Source of the DNA: Gammaproteobacteria bacterium
GTDB taxonomy: Bacteria; Pseudomonadota; Gammaproteobacteria; DSM-16500
NCBI GenBank assembly: GCA_031291255.1
Contig: JARLJN010000188.1
Coordinates: forward strand, 1 to 64,000
Reading direction: 5' to 3'
DNA: 64,000 nt
A program made the position numbers and the translations under genes. This document shows, piece by piece, positions 50,707 to 60,678 of the stretch; position 1 is the stretch's first letter, and each line of letters begins with the position of its first letter. The notes beneath the pieces were generated by a model that worked only from the letters and a program-made list of their open reading frames with translations, made no database searches and was not told where the DNA came from.

Positions 50707-51441
50707 ATGGATACTATATCGAACCAACCTATGTACCAGCGTGTATTGTTAAAGCTAAGCGGCGAAGCCTTACAAGGTGATAACTTGTTTGGAATTGATG
50801 CGGCAAAATTAAATAAGATCAGTCAAGAAATTGCGACTGTTGTTAAGTTAGGTGTGCAAGTTGCTTTGGTAGTTGGTGGTGGAAATTTAATTCGTGGCGC
50901 AGATCTTTGCGTCACGGGTTTAGATAGAGTGACTGCTGATCAAATGGGTATGCTTGCAACTGTTATTAATGGTTTAGCTTTATTAGATGCATTTGAAAGA
51001 CGTGGTATTTCAACTTCCATCATGTCATCCATTTCAATTCCTGGCTTGACTGAATTTTATGATAGACGCAAAGCAAAACAAAACTTGCAAGAAGGCAAAG
51101 TCGTTATTTTTGTGGCTGGCACAGGTAACCCTTTAGTGACAACCGATTCAGCGGCTGCACTGCGTGGTATAGAAATTGATGCAGATATCGTTATCAAAGC
51201 CACAAAAGTAGATGGTGTCTTCGCAGCAGATCCTGTTAAAAATCCAAAAGCACAACGTTATGAAAAATTGTCTTACGATGATGTCATCGAGCAGCGATTA
51301 GGTGTTATGGATTTAAATGCAATTTTGTTGTGCCGCGATCATGATTTACCTTTGCGAGTTTTTAATATGAATAAGCAAGGCGCATTGCAACGCATCGTTG
51401 TGGGCGAGGATGTGGGTACATTAATCCAAAGTGGAGAGTAA
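50707..51441 (+). CDS. pyrH: UMP kinase
   Basis: [35 protein letters not shown]. Confidence 0.98.
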   Translation: MDTISNQPMYQRVLLKLSGEALQGDNLFGIDAAKLNKISQEIATVVKLGVQVALVVGGGNLIRGADLCVTGLDRVTADQMGMLATVINGLALLDAFERRGISTSIMSSISIPGLTEFYDRRKAKQNLQEGKVVIFVAGTGNPLVTTDSAAALRGIEIDADIVIKATKVDGVFAADPVKNPKAQRYEKLSYDDVIEQRLGVMDLNAILLCRDHDLPLRVFNMNKQGALQRIVVGEDVGTLIQSGE

Positions 51442-51446
51442 GGTTA

Positions 51447-52001
51447 ATGGATAAAATAATAAAAGATACTGAAGCGCGTATGCAAAAAAGCATAGATGCG
51501 TTTAAGTTAGATATGTCAAAAGTACGAACTGGACGTGCGCATCCAAGTTTGTTAGATCATGTGCGTATAGATTATTACGGCAATGAAACACCATTAAGCC
51601 AAGTAGCAAATGTAACAATTGGTGATTCTCGTACTTTGGTGATTACACCTTGGGAAAAGAAAATGATACCCGTGATTGAAAAAGCCATTATGACATCAGA
51701 TTTAGGTTTGAATCCTGCGACTAGCGGACAAATCATTCGAGTGCCGCTGCCAGCTTTAACAGAAGAACGTCGTAAAGATTTAACGAAAATCGTACGGGGT
51801 GAAGCTGAGACTGCTCGTGTTAGCATACGAAATGTGAGACGTGATGCGAATACAGTTCTAAAAGAAATGGCAAAGAAAAAAGAAATTGCAGAAGATGAAG
51901 AACATAAATTAGCAGATCTCATTCAAAAGCAGACTGATAAATTTATTGTTGAAGTGGATCATTTGCTTGCTGCAAAAGAAGCAGAGTTAATGGTTATATA
52001 A
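51447..52001 (+). CDS. frr: Ribosome recycling factor
   Basis: [28 protein letters not shown]. Confidence 0.98.
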   Translation: MDKIIKDTEARMQKSIDAFKLDMSKVRTGRAHPSLLDHVRIDYYGNETPLSQVANVTIGDSRTLVITPWEKKMIPVIEKAIMTSDLGLNPATSGQIIRVPLPALTEERRKDLTKIVRGEAETARVSIRNVRRDANTVLKEMAKKKEIAEDEEHKLADLIQKQTDKFIVEVDHLLAAKEAELMVI

Positions 52002-52017
52002 TCGAGTTTAATTTCGA

Positions 52018-52752
52018 ATGAACACAACCTCTCTACCGCGACACATTGCCATCATTATGGATGGCAATGGTCGTTGGGCTAAGCTGCGAAATTTACCTAG
52101 AGTGATGGGCCATAGAGCAGGCGTCAAAGCTGTACGTGAAACTATAAGATGTTGTGCTGAAAAAAAAATTGAAGTTGTGACTTTGTTTGCTTTTAGCAGT
52201 GAAAATTGGCAGCGTCCACAAACTGAAGTCAGTTACTTGATGGAGTTGTTTGTGAGCGCACTGCAACGCGAAGCGAAAAAACTTCATCAGCAAAATATTC
52301 AACTCCGCATAATAGGTGACCGTTTACGTTTTAGTGAAAAATTACAAAAGCAAATGGCTAAAGCTGAAGAACTCACTGCAAAAAATACGGGTTTAATCGT
52401 TGTGATTGCAGCGAATTATGGCGGTCAATGGGATATCGCACAAGCTTGTCAGACGTTGGCAAAAGAAGTAGAGCAAGGTGTTATTACGAGTGACGAAATT
52501 AATGCGAGTTTAATACAAACAAAATTAGCATTAGCAGACCTTCCTTTACCTGATCTTTTTATTCGTACCAGCGGCGAGATGCGTATCAGTAATTTTATGA
52601 TATGGCAGTTAGCCTACAGTGAATTGTATTTTACAGAATGTTTGTGGCCAGATTTTAATGCGCTTGAATTTGAAAAGGCACTCAATTCATACTCTTTGAG
52701 AGAGCGTCGCTATGGCTGCACCAGCGAGCAATTAAGGACAGATAATGCTTAA
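52018..52752 (+). CDS. uppS: Isoprenyl transferase (undecaprenyl diphosphate synthase)
   Basis: RHIAIIMDGNGRWAKLRNLPRVMGHRAG; DLFIRTSGEMRISNF. Confidence 0.97.
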   Translation: MNTTSLPRHIAIIMDGNGRWAKLRNLPRVMGHRAGVKAVRETIRCCAEKKIEVVTLFAFSSENWQRPQTEVSYLMELFVSALQREAKKLHQQNIQLRIIGDRLRFSEKLQKQMAKAEELTAKNTGLIVVIAANYGGQWDIAQACQTLAKEVEQGVITSDEINASLIQTKLALADLPLPDLFIRTSGEMRISNFMIWQLAYSELYFTECLWPDFNALEFEKALNSYSLRERRYGCTSEQLRTDNA

Positions 52753-53569
52753 AAAACGAATCGTAACAGCCCTATTTCTTATCCCTATTTTTGTAGCACT
52801 ACTCATAAAACTGCCCGCGCCTATGTTTATGGTATTAACCTCTGTCATTTTATTACTGGGCGCTTGGGAGTGGTCTCAGTTAATGGGATTAAAGAAAAAA
52901 TCTCACCGTATGTGTTATGTGTTTTTTATTTTTGTGCTAGTAAATATTTTATTTTTTTCAAAAACATCTTCAATAATATCTATCCCTACAACCTTATATG
53001 TGACTTTTTATTGGTGGTTACTTGCTGCTGTTTTAATTGTGATTTATCCAAAGGCAAGTTCAGTTTGGGGTAGAGGATTATTTTTTCGTGCAATCATGGG
53101 TGCTGTTGTTTTAATCCCTACCTGGATAGCACTTAATTTTATTCGTTTAGATTTTGGCGTATGGACTTTATTATTTTTGTTCGTATTAATCTGGGGCGCT
53201 GATACGGGTGCTTATTTTTCAGGGAAAAAATGGGGAAAAAATAAATTAGCTCCTAAAGTAAGCCCTGGTAAAACACGTCAAGGATTATATGGCGCGCTGA
53301 TAATCACTGTCCCTATTGTGATAGCGGCTTTGTGTATAGCACCTTTACCTTATCGTATGTGGCCTGCTGCATTTGCGCTTGCGTTTACTACGGTCATTTT
53401 TTCTATCATAGGTGATTTGTTTGAAAGCATGTTAAAGCGCAATGTGGGTATAAAAGATTCTGGCACACTGATTCCTGGTCATGGCGGGTTGTTAGATCGT
53501 ATAGACAGCTTAACTGCTGCAGCCCCTGTTTTTGCATTAGGATGCTGGTTATTTGCAAAAATTATGTAG
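52745..53569 (+). CDS. cdsA: Phosphatidate cytidylyltransferase
   Basis: WGADTGAYFSGKKWGKNKLAPKVSPGKTRQG; KDSGTLIPGHGGLLDRIDSL. Confidence 0.96.
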   Translation: MLKKRIVTALFLIPIFVALLIKLPAPMFMVLTSVILLLGAWEWSQLMGLKKKSHRMCYVFFIFVLVNILFFSKTSSIISIPTTLYVTFYWWLLAAVLIVIYPKASSVWGRGLFFRAIMGAVVLIPTWIALNFIRLDFGVWTLLFLFVLIWGADTGAYFSGKKWGKNKLAPKVSPGKTRQGLYGALIITVPIVIAALCIAPLPYRMWPAAFALAFTTVIFSIIGDLFESMLKRNVGIKDSGTLIPGHGGLLDRIDSLTAAAPVFALGCWLFAKIM

Positions 53570-53630
53570 GTAATCGCTTTAAAACTGGATTTGCACACTC
53601 AAAGCTTGGATAATTGGCGATCCTGAAATA

Positions 53631-53782
53631 GCAGGAGTTCCCACTAACGAGAATTTCTTTTGGGGTCAGGCCTGCATTAAGGACTTATGGTAATTTTTAT
53701 ATAGACCGTAAATTAATTTTTACCATAAGTCCTTAATGCAGGCCTGACCCCAAAAGAAATTCTCGTTAGTGGGAGCTCCTGC
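53631..53782. mobile_element. Very long palindromic MITE-like element, 63-bp arms, 7-bp flanking duplication TGAAATA
   Basis: Arms 53631-53693 and 53720-53782 with one mismatch; 26-nt loop; TGAAATA at 53624-53630 and 53783-53789. Confidence 0.85.
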
Positions 53783-53823
53783 TGAAATATTGAGATAAAT
53801 TTTTTTTATCAAATGTGAGTAAC

Positions 53824-56160
53824 ATGAAAAAAATAACTTTAACACTTGTTTTATCGCTGAATGCTTTGTTCACGCCTGTTTGGGCTGCAAATGCATTTGT
53901 TATAAAAAAAATTGATATACAGGGTTTGCAGCGTATCGCTCCAGAAGCTGTATACAGTTATTTACCTGTTAAACGTGGTGAAACGTTACGATCAGATAAT
54001 ACTGCAGCGATAATTAAAGCGCTTTATAAAACAGGATTTTTTGAGCATATCAGTCTGCAAAGACAGGGCAGTACGTTAGTGATAACCGTTGTTGAACGCG
54101 AAACCATAGGTGAGCTGAAGATTAGCGGTAATAATGTTATTCCGACTGACAAACTCACGTCAGTTATGAAAGGATTAGATATAGCAGAAGGTCGAGTTTA
54201 TAACCGCGCTATTTTAGAAAGAATTAAACAAGGGTTGTTAAGCCAATATTATCAATTAGGTCGTTATAACGCGCGTATAGATGTTATTGTAACGCCATTA
54301 ACCCGCAACAGAGTGGAAGTTAAAATTCAAATATCTGAAGGGTTGGTTGCAAAAATTCGTCGTATCAACATCATAGGCAATAAAAATTTTTCCGATAAAC
54401 AAATTGTAAGTCAGTTTACGATAAGTACTCCGGGCTTATTTACATTCTTCACTCAGACTGATCAATATTCTCAAGAAAAACTAGAAGCGAGTTTAGAAGG
54501 ATTGCGTAATTTCTATTTAGATAGAGGCTACATTAAAATCCTGGTGAAATCGGCACAAGTTTCTATTACTCCTGATCGTAAATCTGTTTATGTCACTATT
54601 GTTGTGGATGAAGGTGTACCTTACACGGTAAAAGACTACACTTTAACAGGCGATTTTATAGTGCCACGTGAAGAGATAGTTAAATTAATTCAGATTCATC
54701 CAGGACAAACTTTTTCTCGTAAAGCGGTTGTTGATTCTGAAAAAGCGATTACTGATTTATTAGGCAGTAAAGGTTATCTTTATGCTAACGTTGCATTAAC
54801 GCCTAAGATAGACGAAAAAAATAAAGAAATATCATTAGCTCTTGTCGTTAAACCAGGCAAGAAAACCTATGTACGCCATATTTATTTTTCTGATAATTCA
54901 AAAACGAATGACGAAGTCTTGCGTAGAGAGATGCAACAACTAGAAGCTGCGCCTATTTCAACAGTGCAATTAGAAGAATCTAAACGTCGCTTAAGCATAC
55001 TTCCGTATATGAAAGATGTGCAAATGTCTGTTGATCCTGTAACTGGGCATGAAGATCAAGTCGATGTGAATTACAAAGTGACTGAAAATAATTCTGCTGA
55101 ATTAACAGGACGAGTAGGTTATTCACAGTTAGATGGATTCTTAGTCGGTGCTGGTGTCAATCAGAAAAACTTTTTAGGCACAGGTAAAACAATCGGTTTA
55201 AATGCAGAAAGAAGTGCAGCATCGCGTATTTATAGTGCTAACTATACGGATCCTTATTTTACTTCGAATGGAATCAGTCGCAGCACGAGTATTTCTTTAA
55301 CAAAGTTTTTGCCTTCAAGAGCAGATCTCAATAATAGTTATAGAACAAATGAATATGATGTTAGTGATGTTTTCAGTATTCCTATGGGGCAGGAAACTTC
55401 AGCAGTCAATCGACTGGATCTAGGTTACGGTTACCAAAATACATTAATTACGCTGACTAATGGCACGATTTCAAACTATATTCAAAATTTTATAAATACA
55501 CATGGTCGTCATTTCCAACAGCTTGATCTGATTGCCGGTATCTCACGTGATACGCGTGATAAGGTTATCTTTCCTACTAGAGGCGCAAGGCAGTTGCTGG
55601 GTGTGAATCTTTTCTTGCCTGTTCAAGGAAATTCTTTGCGCTATTATACTGTGAATTACAATAGCGCAATGTATCATCCGCTTGTTAATAACTTTATTTT
55701 CACAGCGCGTGGAGCGGTGGCATATGGCTCTAGTTTCAACGGCGGCGCTCAACAATATCCATTCTTCAAGAATTTTTATGCAGGTGGTATGGACTCTGTT
55801 AGAGGTTATGCGGGTAATACGTTAGGTCCACTCGATAATACGCAGCAATCAACCGGGGGTAACTTACTTGTTGATGCCAGTCTGGGTCTCATTTTACCTA
55901 ACTTTATTTCGGATAACATACGTACGTCTATTTATGTGGATGGCGGAAATGTGTTCCAAACTTTCAATAATCGAAAATTTGGCGGAATTCCATCTGGCCC
56001 CTTGCGTTTTTCATCAGGCGTTCAGGCTGAGTGGTTGTCTCCTATGGGGCCAATTAATGTCAGTTTGGCAAAAGCGATTAATCCTAGACGCGCAACAGCT
56101 AGTGTACCCGGTGATGATTTAGAAATATTTCAATTCTCTATGGGTGCTAATTTTGGATAA
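53824..56160 (+). CDS. bamA: Outer membrane protein assembly factor BamA
   Basis: POTRA domains; VIKKIDIQGLQRIAPEAVYSYLPVKRGE; barrel with FFKNFYAGGMDSVRGYAGNTLGP. Confidence 0.97.
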   Translation: MKKITLTLVLSLNALFTPVWAANAFVIKKIDIQGLQRIAPEAVYSYLPVKRGETLRSDNTAAIIKALYKTGFFEHISLQRQGSTLVITVVERETIGELKISGNNVIPTDKLTSVMKGLDIAEGRVYNRAILERIKQGLLSQYYQLGRYNARIDVIVTPLTRNRVEVKIQISEGLVAKIRRINIIGNKNFSDKQIVSQFTISTPGLFTFFTQTDQYSQEKLEASLEGLRNFYLDRGYIKILVKSAQVSITPDRKSVYVTIVVDEGVPYTVKDYTLTGDFIVPREEIVKLIQIHPGQTFSRKAVVDSEKAITDLLGSKGYLYANVALTPKIDEKNKEISLALVVKPGKKTYVRHIYFSDNSKTNDEVLRREMQQLEAAPISTVQLEESKRRLSILPYMKDVQMSVDPVTGHEDQVDVNYKVTENNSAELTGRVGYSQLDGFLVGAGVNQKNFLGTGKTIGLNAERSAASRIYSANYTDPYFTSNGISRSTSISLTKFLPSRADLNNSYRTNEYDVSDVFSIPMGQETSAVNRLDLGYGYQNTLITLTNGTISNYIQNFINTHGRHFQQLDLIAGISRDTRDKVIFPTRGARQLLGVNLFLPVQGNSLRYYTVNYNSAMYHPLVNNFIFTARGAVAYGSSFNGGAQQYPFFKNFYAGGMDSVRGYAGNTLGPLDNTQQSTGGNLLVDASLGLILPNFISDNIRTSIYVDGGNVFQTFNNRKFGGIPSGPLRFSSGVQAEWLSPMGPINVSLAKAINPRRATASVPGDDLEIFQFSMGANFG

Positions 56161-56238
56161 ACGTGACATACTATGCGTTCGTATGGTGACACCATCGGTC
56201 TGTTTTAATAGGAATATAATTAATTTTTGGAGAAAGTT

Positions 56239-56754
56239 ATGAAGAAAGTTTTTGTTTTTTTAAGCTCAATTCTTCTGGTTGCTGCAAGCTCAGCCTATGC
56301 GGCAGACGCAGCTGTTCCAGCAAGTAAAGTCGCAGTCGTAAATGTTCAACAAGTACTTTTACAATCCCCAAAGGTTGCTAAAGTAAATACAAAATTGCAA
56401 GATCAGTTCAAACCACGTCAAGAAAAATTATCAGCTCAGCAAAAGACGTTGCAAGATGAAGTTGATAAGTTCAACAAAGAATCTGCTACCATGACTCCAA
56501 AAGATCGTGATGCAATGGATAAAAAACTTGCTGATGAAAAAGCTTCATTTCTAAAAGATGCTGGCGCTTTCCAAAAACAAGTGAGTGAAGAACAAAATAA
56601 AGCTATGCAAAGCATACTTGGCGAATTAAACAAAATCATTTCAGATATGGCTAAACAAAATGGTTATTCTTTAGTTCTAGATTCACAAGCAGTTGTTTAT
56701 GCAAGTGATGCTACAGATATTACTAAGTTAGTTGCTAAAGATTTTAATAAATAA
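56239..56754 (+). CDS. skp: OmpH/Skp family periplasmic chaperone
   Basis: Signal peptide; VAVVNVQQVLLQSPKVAKV; between bamA and lpxD. Confidence 0.93.
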   Translation: MKKVFVFLSSILLVAASSAYAADAAVPASKVAVVNVQQVLLQSPKVAKVNTKLQDQFKPRQEKLSAQQKTLQDEVDKFNKESATMTPKDRDAMDKKLADEKASFLKDAGAFQKQVSEEQNKAMQSILGELNKIISDMAKQNGYSLVLDSQAVVYASDATDITKLVAKDFNK

Positions 56755-56771
56755 TAATTATTCTGCTATAT

Positions 56772-56820
56772 AAAGGGCTGGGCATTTCTTATCAAAGAAA
56801 TGTCTAGTCCTTTTCGTTTT
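56772..56820 (+). terminator. Terminator-like hairpin after skp
   Basis: aaagggctgggcatttct / agaaatgtctagtccttt, mismatches are G.U wobbles; T-rich tail. Confidence 0.65.
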
Positions 56821-56843
56821 ATAGTTTATTTAAGTGATAGTCT

Positions 56844-57896
56844 ATGATACCAACCTCACCTAAAATTCAATTTACTCTAGCTGAGCTCACCAAAGGGTTA
56901 GATGTCACAGTTCAAGGTGATTCAGCGCTAGTGGTAACCGGCATAGCCACTATTACACAGGCATTGCCTCATCAAATTACGTTTTTAATGAATCCTCGTT
57001 ATAAAAAATATCTTGCTGAGACTGGTGCAGCAGCAGTTATTTTAACAAAAGACGATTCAATCTCCTGTCCTGTGACTTCTATTATTAGTCGTGATCCTTA
57101 TTATACTTATGCAAAGATTGCTGCTTATTTTGCAACGCCTACACATGCTGAAATAGGCATACATGCTTCAGCCGTTGTTGGGCAGAATTGTCATATACAT
57201 AAAACAGCATCTATAGGTCCACATTGTGTTTTAGGAAATCATGTCACTATAGGTCCTAATGTTGTGATAGGTGCGAATTGTACTTTAGGGGATGGAAGTT
57301 CTGTAGACGAAGAGACTTACATTGATGCTGGCGTAACTGTTTATCATGAAGTGATAATCAAAAAACGTGTCCATATTTCTAGTGGCACAGTGATAGGCAG
57401 TGACGGTTTTGGAATTGCAAAGCATGCAGGGGTTTGGCATAAAGTGCCACAGCTAGGCCGTGTTATTATTGAAGATGATGTTGAAATTGGGTCTAATTGC
57501 TCGATTGATCGTGGTGCGATAGAAGATACTGTTATAGGCCAGGGCGTTAAATTAGATAACTTGATACAAGTCGGACATAACGTGCGCATAGGTAAACACA
57601 CAGCGATTGCAGGGTGTGTTGCTATAGCAGGCAGTGCCATAATAGGCGACAACTGTTTAATAGGTGGTGGTGCAGGAATTGGTGGTCATTTAAGATTAGC
57701 TGATAATGTGGTGATTACTGGAATGTCTGCTATTACGCACACTATACAAGATCCAGGTATTTATTCATCTGGAGCAGGCGGTGTCGTTCCAAATCATAAA
57801 TGGCGTAAGAATAGCGTTAGACTGCATCACTTAGATGAGTTGGTACAGCGTGTAAAATCATTAGAATCTGTCCTCAAAGAGTTAACTAAAGAGTAA
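56844..57896 (+). CDS. lpxD: UDP-3-O-(acyl)glucosamine N-acyltransferase
   Basis: Left-handed beta-helix hexapeptides; SIDRGAIEDTVIGQGVKLDNLIQVGHNVRIG. Confidence 0.97.
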   Translation: MIPTSPKIQFTLAELTKGLDVTVQGDSALVVTGIATITQALPHQITFLMNPRYKKYLAETGAAAVILTKDDSISCPVTSIISRDPYYTYAKIAAYFATPTHAEIGIHASAVVGQNCHIHKTASIGPHCVLGNHVTIGPNVVIGANCTLGDGSSVDEETYIDAGVTVYHEVIIKKRVHISSGTVIGSDGFGIAKHAGVWHKVPQLGRVIIEDDVEIGSNCSIDRGAIEDTVIGQGVKLDNLIQVGHNVRIGKHTAIAGCVAIAGSAIIGDNCLIGGGAGIGGHLRLADNVVITGMSAITHTIQDPGIYSSGAGGVVPNHKWRKNSVRLHHLDELVQRVKSLESVLKELTKE

Positions 57897-57902
57897 AATC
57901 CC

Positions 57903-58346
57903 ATGAAATGTGTAATGGATATTCATGAAATACTAAAATATCTTCCTCATCGTCATCCCTTTTTATTGATAGATAGAGTGTTGGAAATGGAGGAAGGAAA
58001 ATCATTGGTGGCATTGAAAAATGTGACAATTAATGAACCCTTTTTTATGGGTCATTTTCCGAATCGTCCAGTGATGCCTGGCGTTTTAATATTGGAAGCG
58101 CTGGCACAAGCTGCAGCGGTGCTTGCTTATAAGTCTACTAATACCTTTCCTAGCGAGGGAGTCTTATATTTTTTTGCTGGAATTGATAATGCGCGATTTC
58201 GTCGTGTAGTAGAACCGGGAGATCAGCTGCACTTGAAAGTGGAAGTGATTCGAGCTAAGCGTGATGTTTGGAAATTACAAGGGGATGCATATGTTGACGG
58301 CGAATTGGCATGCTCAGCAGAATTGCTCAGCGCAAGAAGAGGTTGA
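57903..58346 (+). CDS. fabZ: 3-hydroxyacyl-ACP dehydratase FabZ
   Basis: [44 protein letters not shown]. Confidence 0.97.
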   Translation: MKCVMDIHEILKYLPHRHPFLLIDRVLEMEEGKSLVALKNVTINEPFFMGHFPNRPVMPGVLILEALAQAAAVLAYKSTNTFPSEGVLYFFAGIDNARFRRVVEPGDQLHLKVEVIRAKRDVWKLQGDAYVDGELACSAELLSARRG

Positions 58347-58350
58347 TTCT

Positions 58351-59133
58351 GTGAGTGAACCCATGATACACGCTCTAGCGATTATTCATCCTACAGCGCG
58401 CATAGGTGCAAATGTACAGATAGGTCCATTTTCGATTATAGGACCTAATGTAGAGATAGGCGAAGGGACTTGGATAGGGCCGCATGTAGTCATACAAGGA
58501 CCTACTAAAATTGGTTGCGATAATAGGATATTCCAATTCTCATCTATAGGTGAGGAGCCTCAAGATAAAAAATTCAAAGGCGAAGAAACATTTTTAGAAA
58601 TTGGTGATAGAAATATTATTCGTGAATCTTGTACTTTTAATCGAGGCACCGCTCAAGATAAATCTCATACCAAAATCGGCAATGATAATTTATTTATGGC
58701 ATATGTGCACATCGCTCACGATTGTGTCGTTGGTAATCATACGATATTTGCAAATAATGCATCACTTGCAGGTCATGTTACCGTTGAAGATTATGTTATT
58801 TTAAGCGGTTTCGCAGGTGTTTTTCAGTCATGCAGAGTCGGTATACATAGTTTTATAGCAATGGGTTCTATGATAGAAAAAGATGTTCCGCCTTTTGTAA
58901 AAGTGTCTGGATTTCACGCTAAGCCATATGGTTTAAACACAGTAGGTTTGAGACGTCGTGGTTTTAGTCCTGAAACATTATTGAATTTGCGTCGTGCTTA
59001 TAAAATTATTTATCGTAAAGGTTTTGTAGTGAGTAAGGCTATTGAACACTTGGAACCTATGGTAATAGAGTGCCCTGAAGTGAAAACGTTAATGGATTTT
59101 ATCAAGGCATCAGAAAATGGAATAGTACGTTAA
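58351..59133 (+). CDS. lpxA: Acyl-ACP--UDP-N-acetylglucosamine O-acyltransferase
   Basis: IHALAIIHPTARIGANVQIGPFSIIGPNVEIGEGTWIGPHVVI; start at GTG 58351 or ATG 58363. Confidence 0.97.
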   Translation: MSEPMIHALAIIHPTARIGANVQIGPFSIIGPNVEIGEGTWIGPHVVIQGPTKIGCDNRIFQFSSIGEEPQDKKFKGEETFLEIGDRNIIRESCTFNRGTAQDKSHTKIGNDNLFMAYVHIAHDCVVGNHTIFANNASLAGHVTVEDYVILSGFAGVFQSCRVGIHSFIAMGSMIEKDVPPFVKVSGFHAKPYGLNTVGLRRRGFSPETLLNLRRAYKIIYRKGFVVSKAIEHLEPMVIECPEVKTLMDFIKASENGIVR

Positions 59134-59164
59134 GGAATGCGTAGGGTGGCACGACTTTGCAATT

Positions 59165-59255
59165 TTGGGGTCAGGCCTGCGTTGTGCGTTATGGTGTAGA
59201 CTAATAATTCTTAATATACTTACCCACATAACGCACAACGCAGGCCTGACCCCAA
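59165..59255. mobile_element. Palindromic element, perfect 29-bp arms (GGGGTCAGGCCTGC type)
   Basis: ttggggtcaggcctgcgttgtgcgttatg (59165-59193) and reverse complement (59227-59255). Confidence 0.7.
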
Positions 59256-59348
59256 CAAAATTGGGGATTTAAAAAATAAGAAAACCTTATCCTCCCTTAA
59301 CACACATCTGTAACGTATATAAAAAGCAGATCTTAACTTTTATGCAGA

Positions 59349-59444
59349 GCAAGGGGCTATCCTATTTATTTTTTAAACCTCAAACAACTATGCACGACTG
59401 CTGACTTGTTTGAGGTTTAAAAAATAAATAGGATAGCCCATTGC
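59349..59444. repeat. Palindrome with 39-bp arms (inner 34 bp perfect), 18-nt loop
   Basis: gcaaggggctatcctatttattttttaaacctcaaacaa (59349-59387) vs 59406-59444. Confidence 0.85.
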
Positions 59445-59501
59445 GGAATAGTAGAAGAACACAAAAGATGTATAGACGTGCCTGGTATTTCAGAGTTAAC
59501 A

Positions 59502-60650
59502 ATGAATAAAAACCCCCTAAAAATAGGCATAATCGCTGGTGAACTCTCAGGTGATATATTGGGAGCGGGTTTGATTCATGCGCTAGAAAAAAAGCGCGAC
59601 TTGCAACTATCAGGTGTGGCCGGTCCCAAAATGATAGAAGCAGGTTGTAGTAGTTTATATGACATGGAGCGTTTAGCGGTAATGGGTTTGATAGAGCCAT
59701 TACGTCGTTTGCCTGAACTCATCAAAATGCGTGCGAATTTATATAAACATTTTTCTCAAAACAAACCTGATGTGTTTATAGGGATAGACTCACCCGATTT
59801 TAATTTAGGATTAGAATTAAAACTGCGTAAATTAAATATTCCTGTTGTGCATTATGTCAGTCCATCTGTTTGGGCTTGGCGTAGAAAACGTATTCATAAA
59901 ATTGCAGCAGCGACAGATTTGGTTTTAACATTATTTCCATTTGAAGCAGATTTTTATCACGAACATAACGTACCCGCTTGTTTTGTAGGGCATCCTTTAG
60001 CAGATTTAATTCCATTACAACCTGATAAAATCGCAGCACGAAAAAAATTAAATTTAAATCCAGATGATACTTACATTGCAATCCTGCCAGGCAGCCGTAA
60101 AAATGAAATACGTTATTTAGCAGATGTATTTATTCAAACAGCCGTTATATGTTGGCGAGAAAATCCAAACTTAAAATTTATAACAGCTTCTGCCAATGCA
60201 GAAAGAGACCAAGAATTTCGAGAGCATTGCCAACGCCTTGCGCCTGAGTTGCCCATACAATTTGTAATAAATGATTCTTATAGTGTGATGGCTGCTGCAG
60301 ATGTAGTACTCGTTACGTCTGGCACAGCAACGTTGGAAACTATGTTATTTAAACGTCCCATGGTCATTGCTTATCGCATGGCAAACTTAACTTTTCAAAT
60401 TGGACGACGTTTAGTAAAAATCCCTCATGTTGGTTTACCTAATATTTTAGCTAAACAAAAAATTGTTCCGGAATTTATTCAAGATGATGCGTCACCTGAA
60501 AATTTAGCGCATGCTCTTTTGGATTTTTTAAATCATCCTGAAAAAATGGAAAAAATTCAAAATACATTTTTAGACATTCATCAACAATTACGATGTAATG
60601 CGAATGAACGTGCAGCAGATGCGGTTTTAAATTTATTAAATAAAAAATAA
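59502..60650 (+). CDS. lpxB: Lipid-A-disaccharide synthase
   Basis: KIGIIAGELSGDILGAGLIHAL; VHYVSPSVWAWRRKRIHKI. Confidence 0.97.
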   Translation: MNKNPLKIGIIAGELSGDILGAGLIHALEKKRDLQLSGVAGPKMIEAGCSSLYDMERLAVMGLIEPLRRLPELIKMRANLYKHFSQNKPDVFIGIDSPDFNLGLELKLRKLNIPVVHYVSPSVWAWRRKRIHKIAAATDLVLTLFPFEADFYHEHNVPACFVGHPLADLIPLQPDKIAARKKLNLNPDDTYIAILPGSRKNEIRYLADVFIQTAVICWRENPNLKFITASANAERDQEFREHCQRLAPELPIQFVINDSYSVMAAADVVLVTSGTATLETMLFKRPMVIAYRMANLTFQIGRRLVKIPHVGLPNILAKQKIVPEFIQDDASPENLAHALLDFLNHPEKMEKIQNTFLDIHQQLRCNANERAADAVLNLLNKK

Positions 60651-60678
60651 AATATCATAATTATGGAAATCAAATCAC

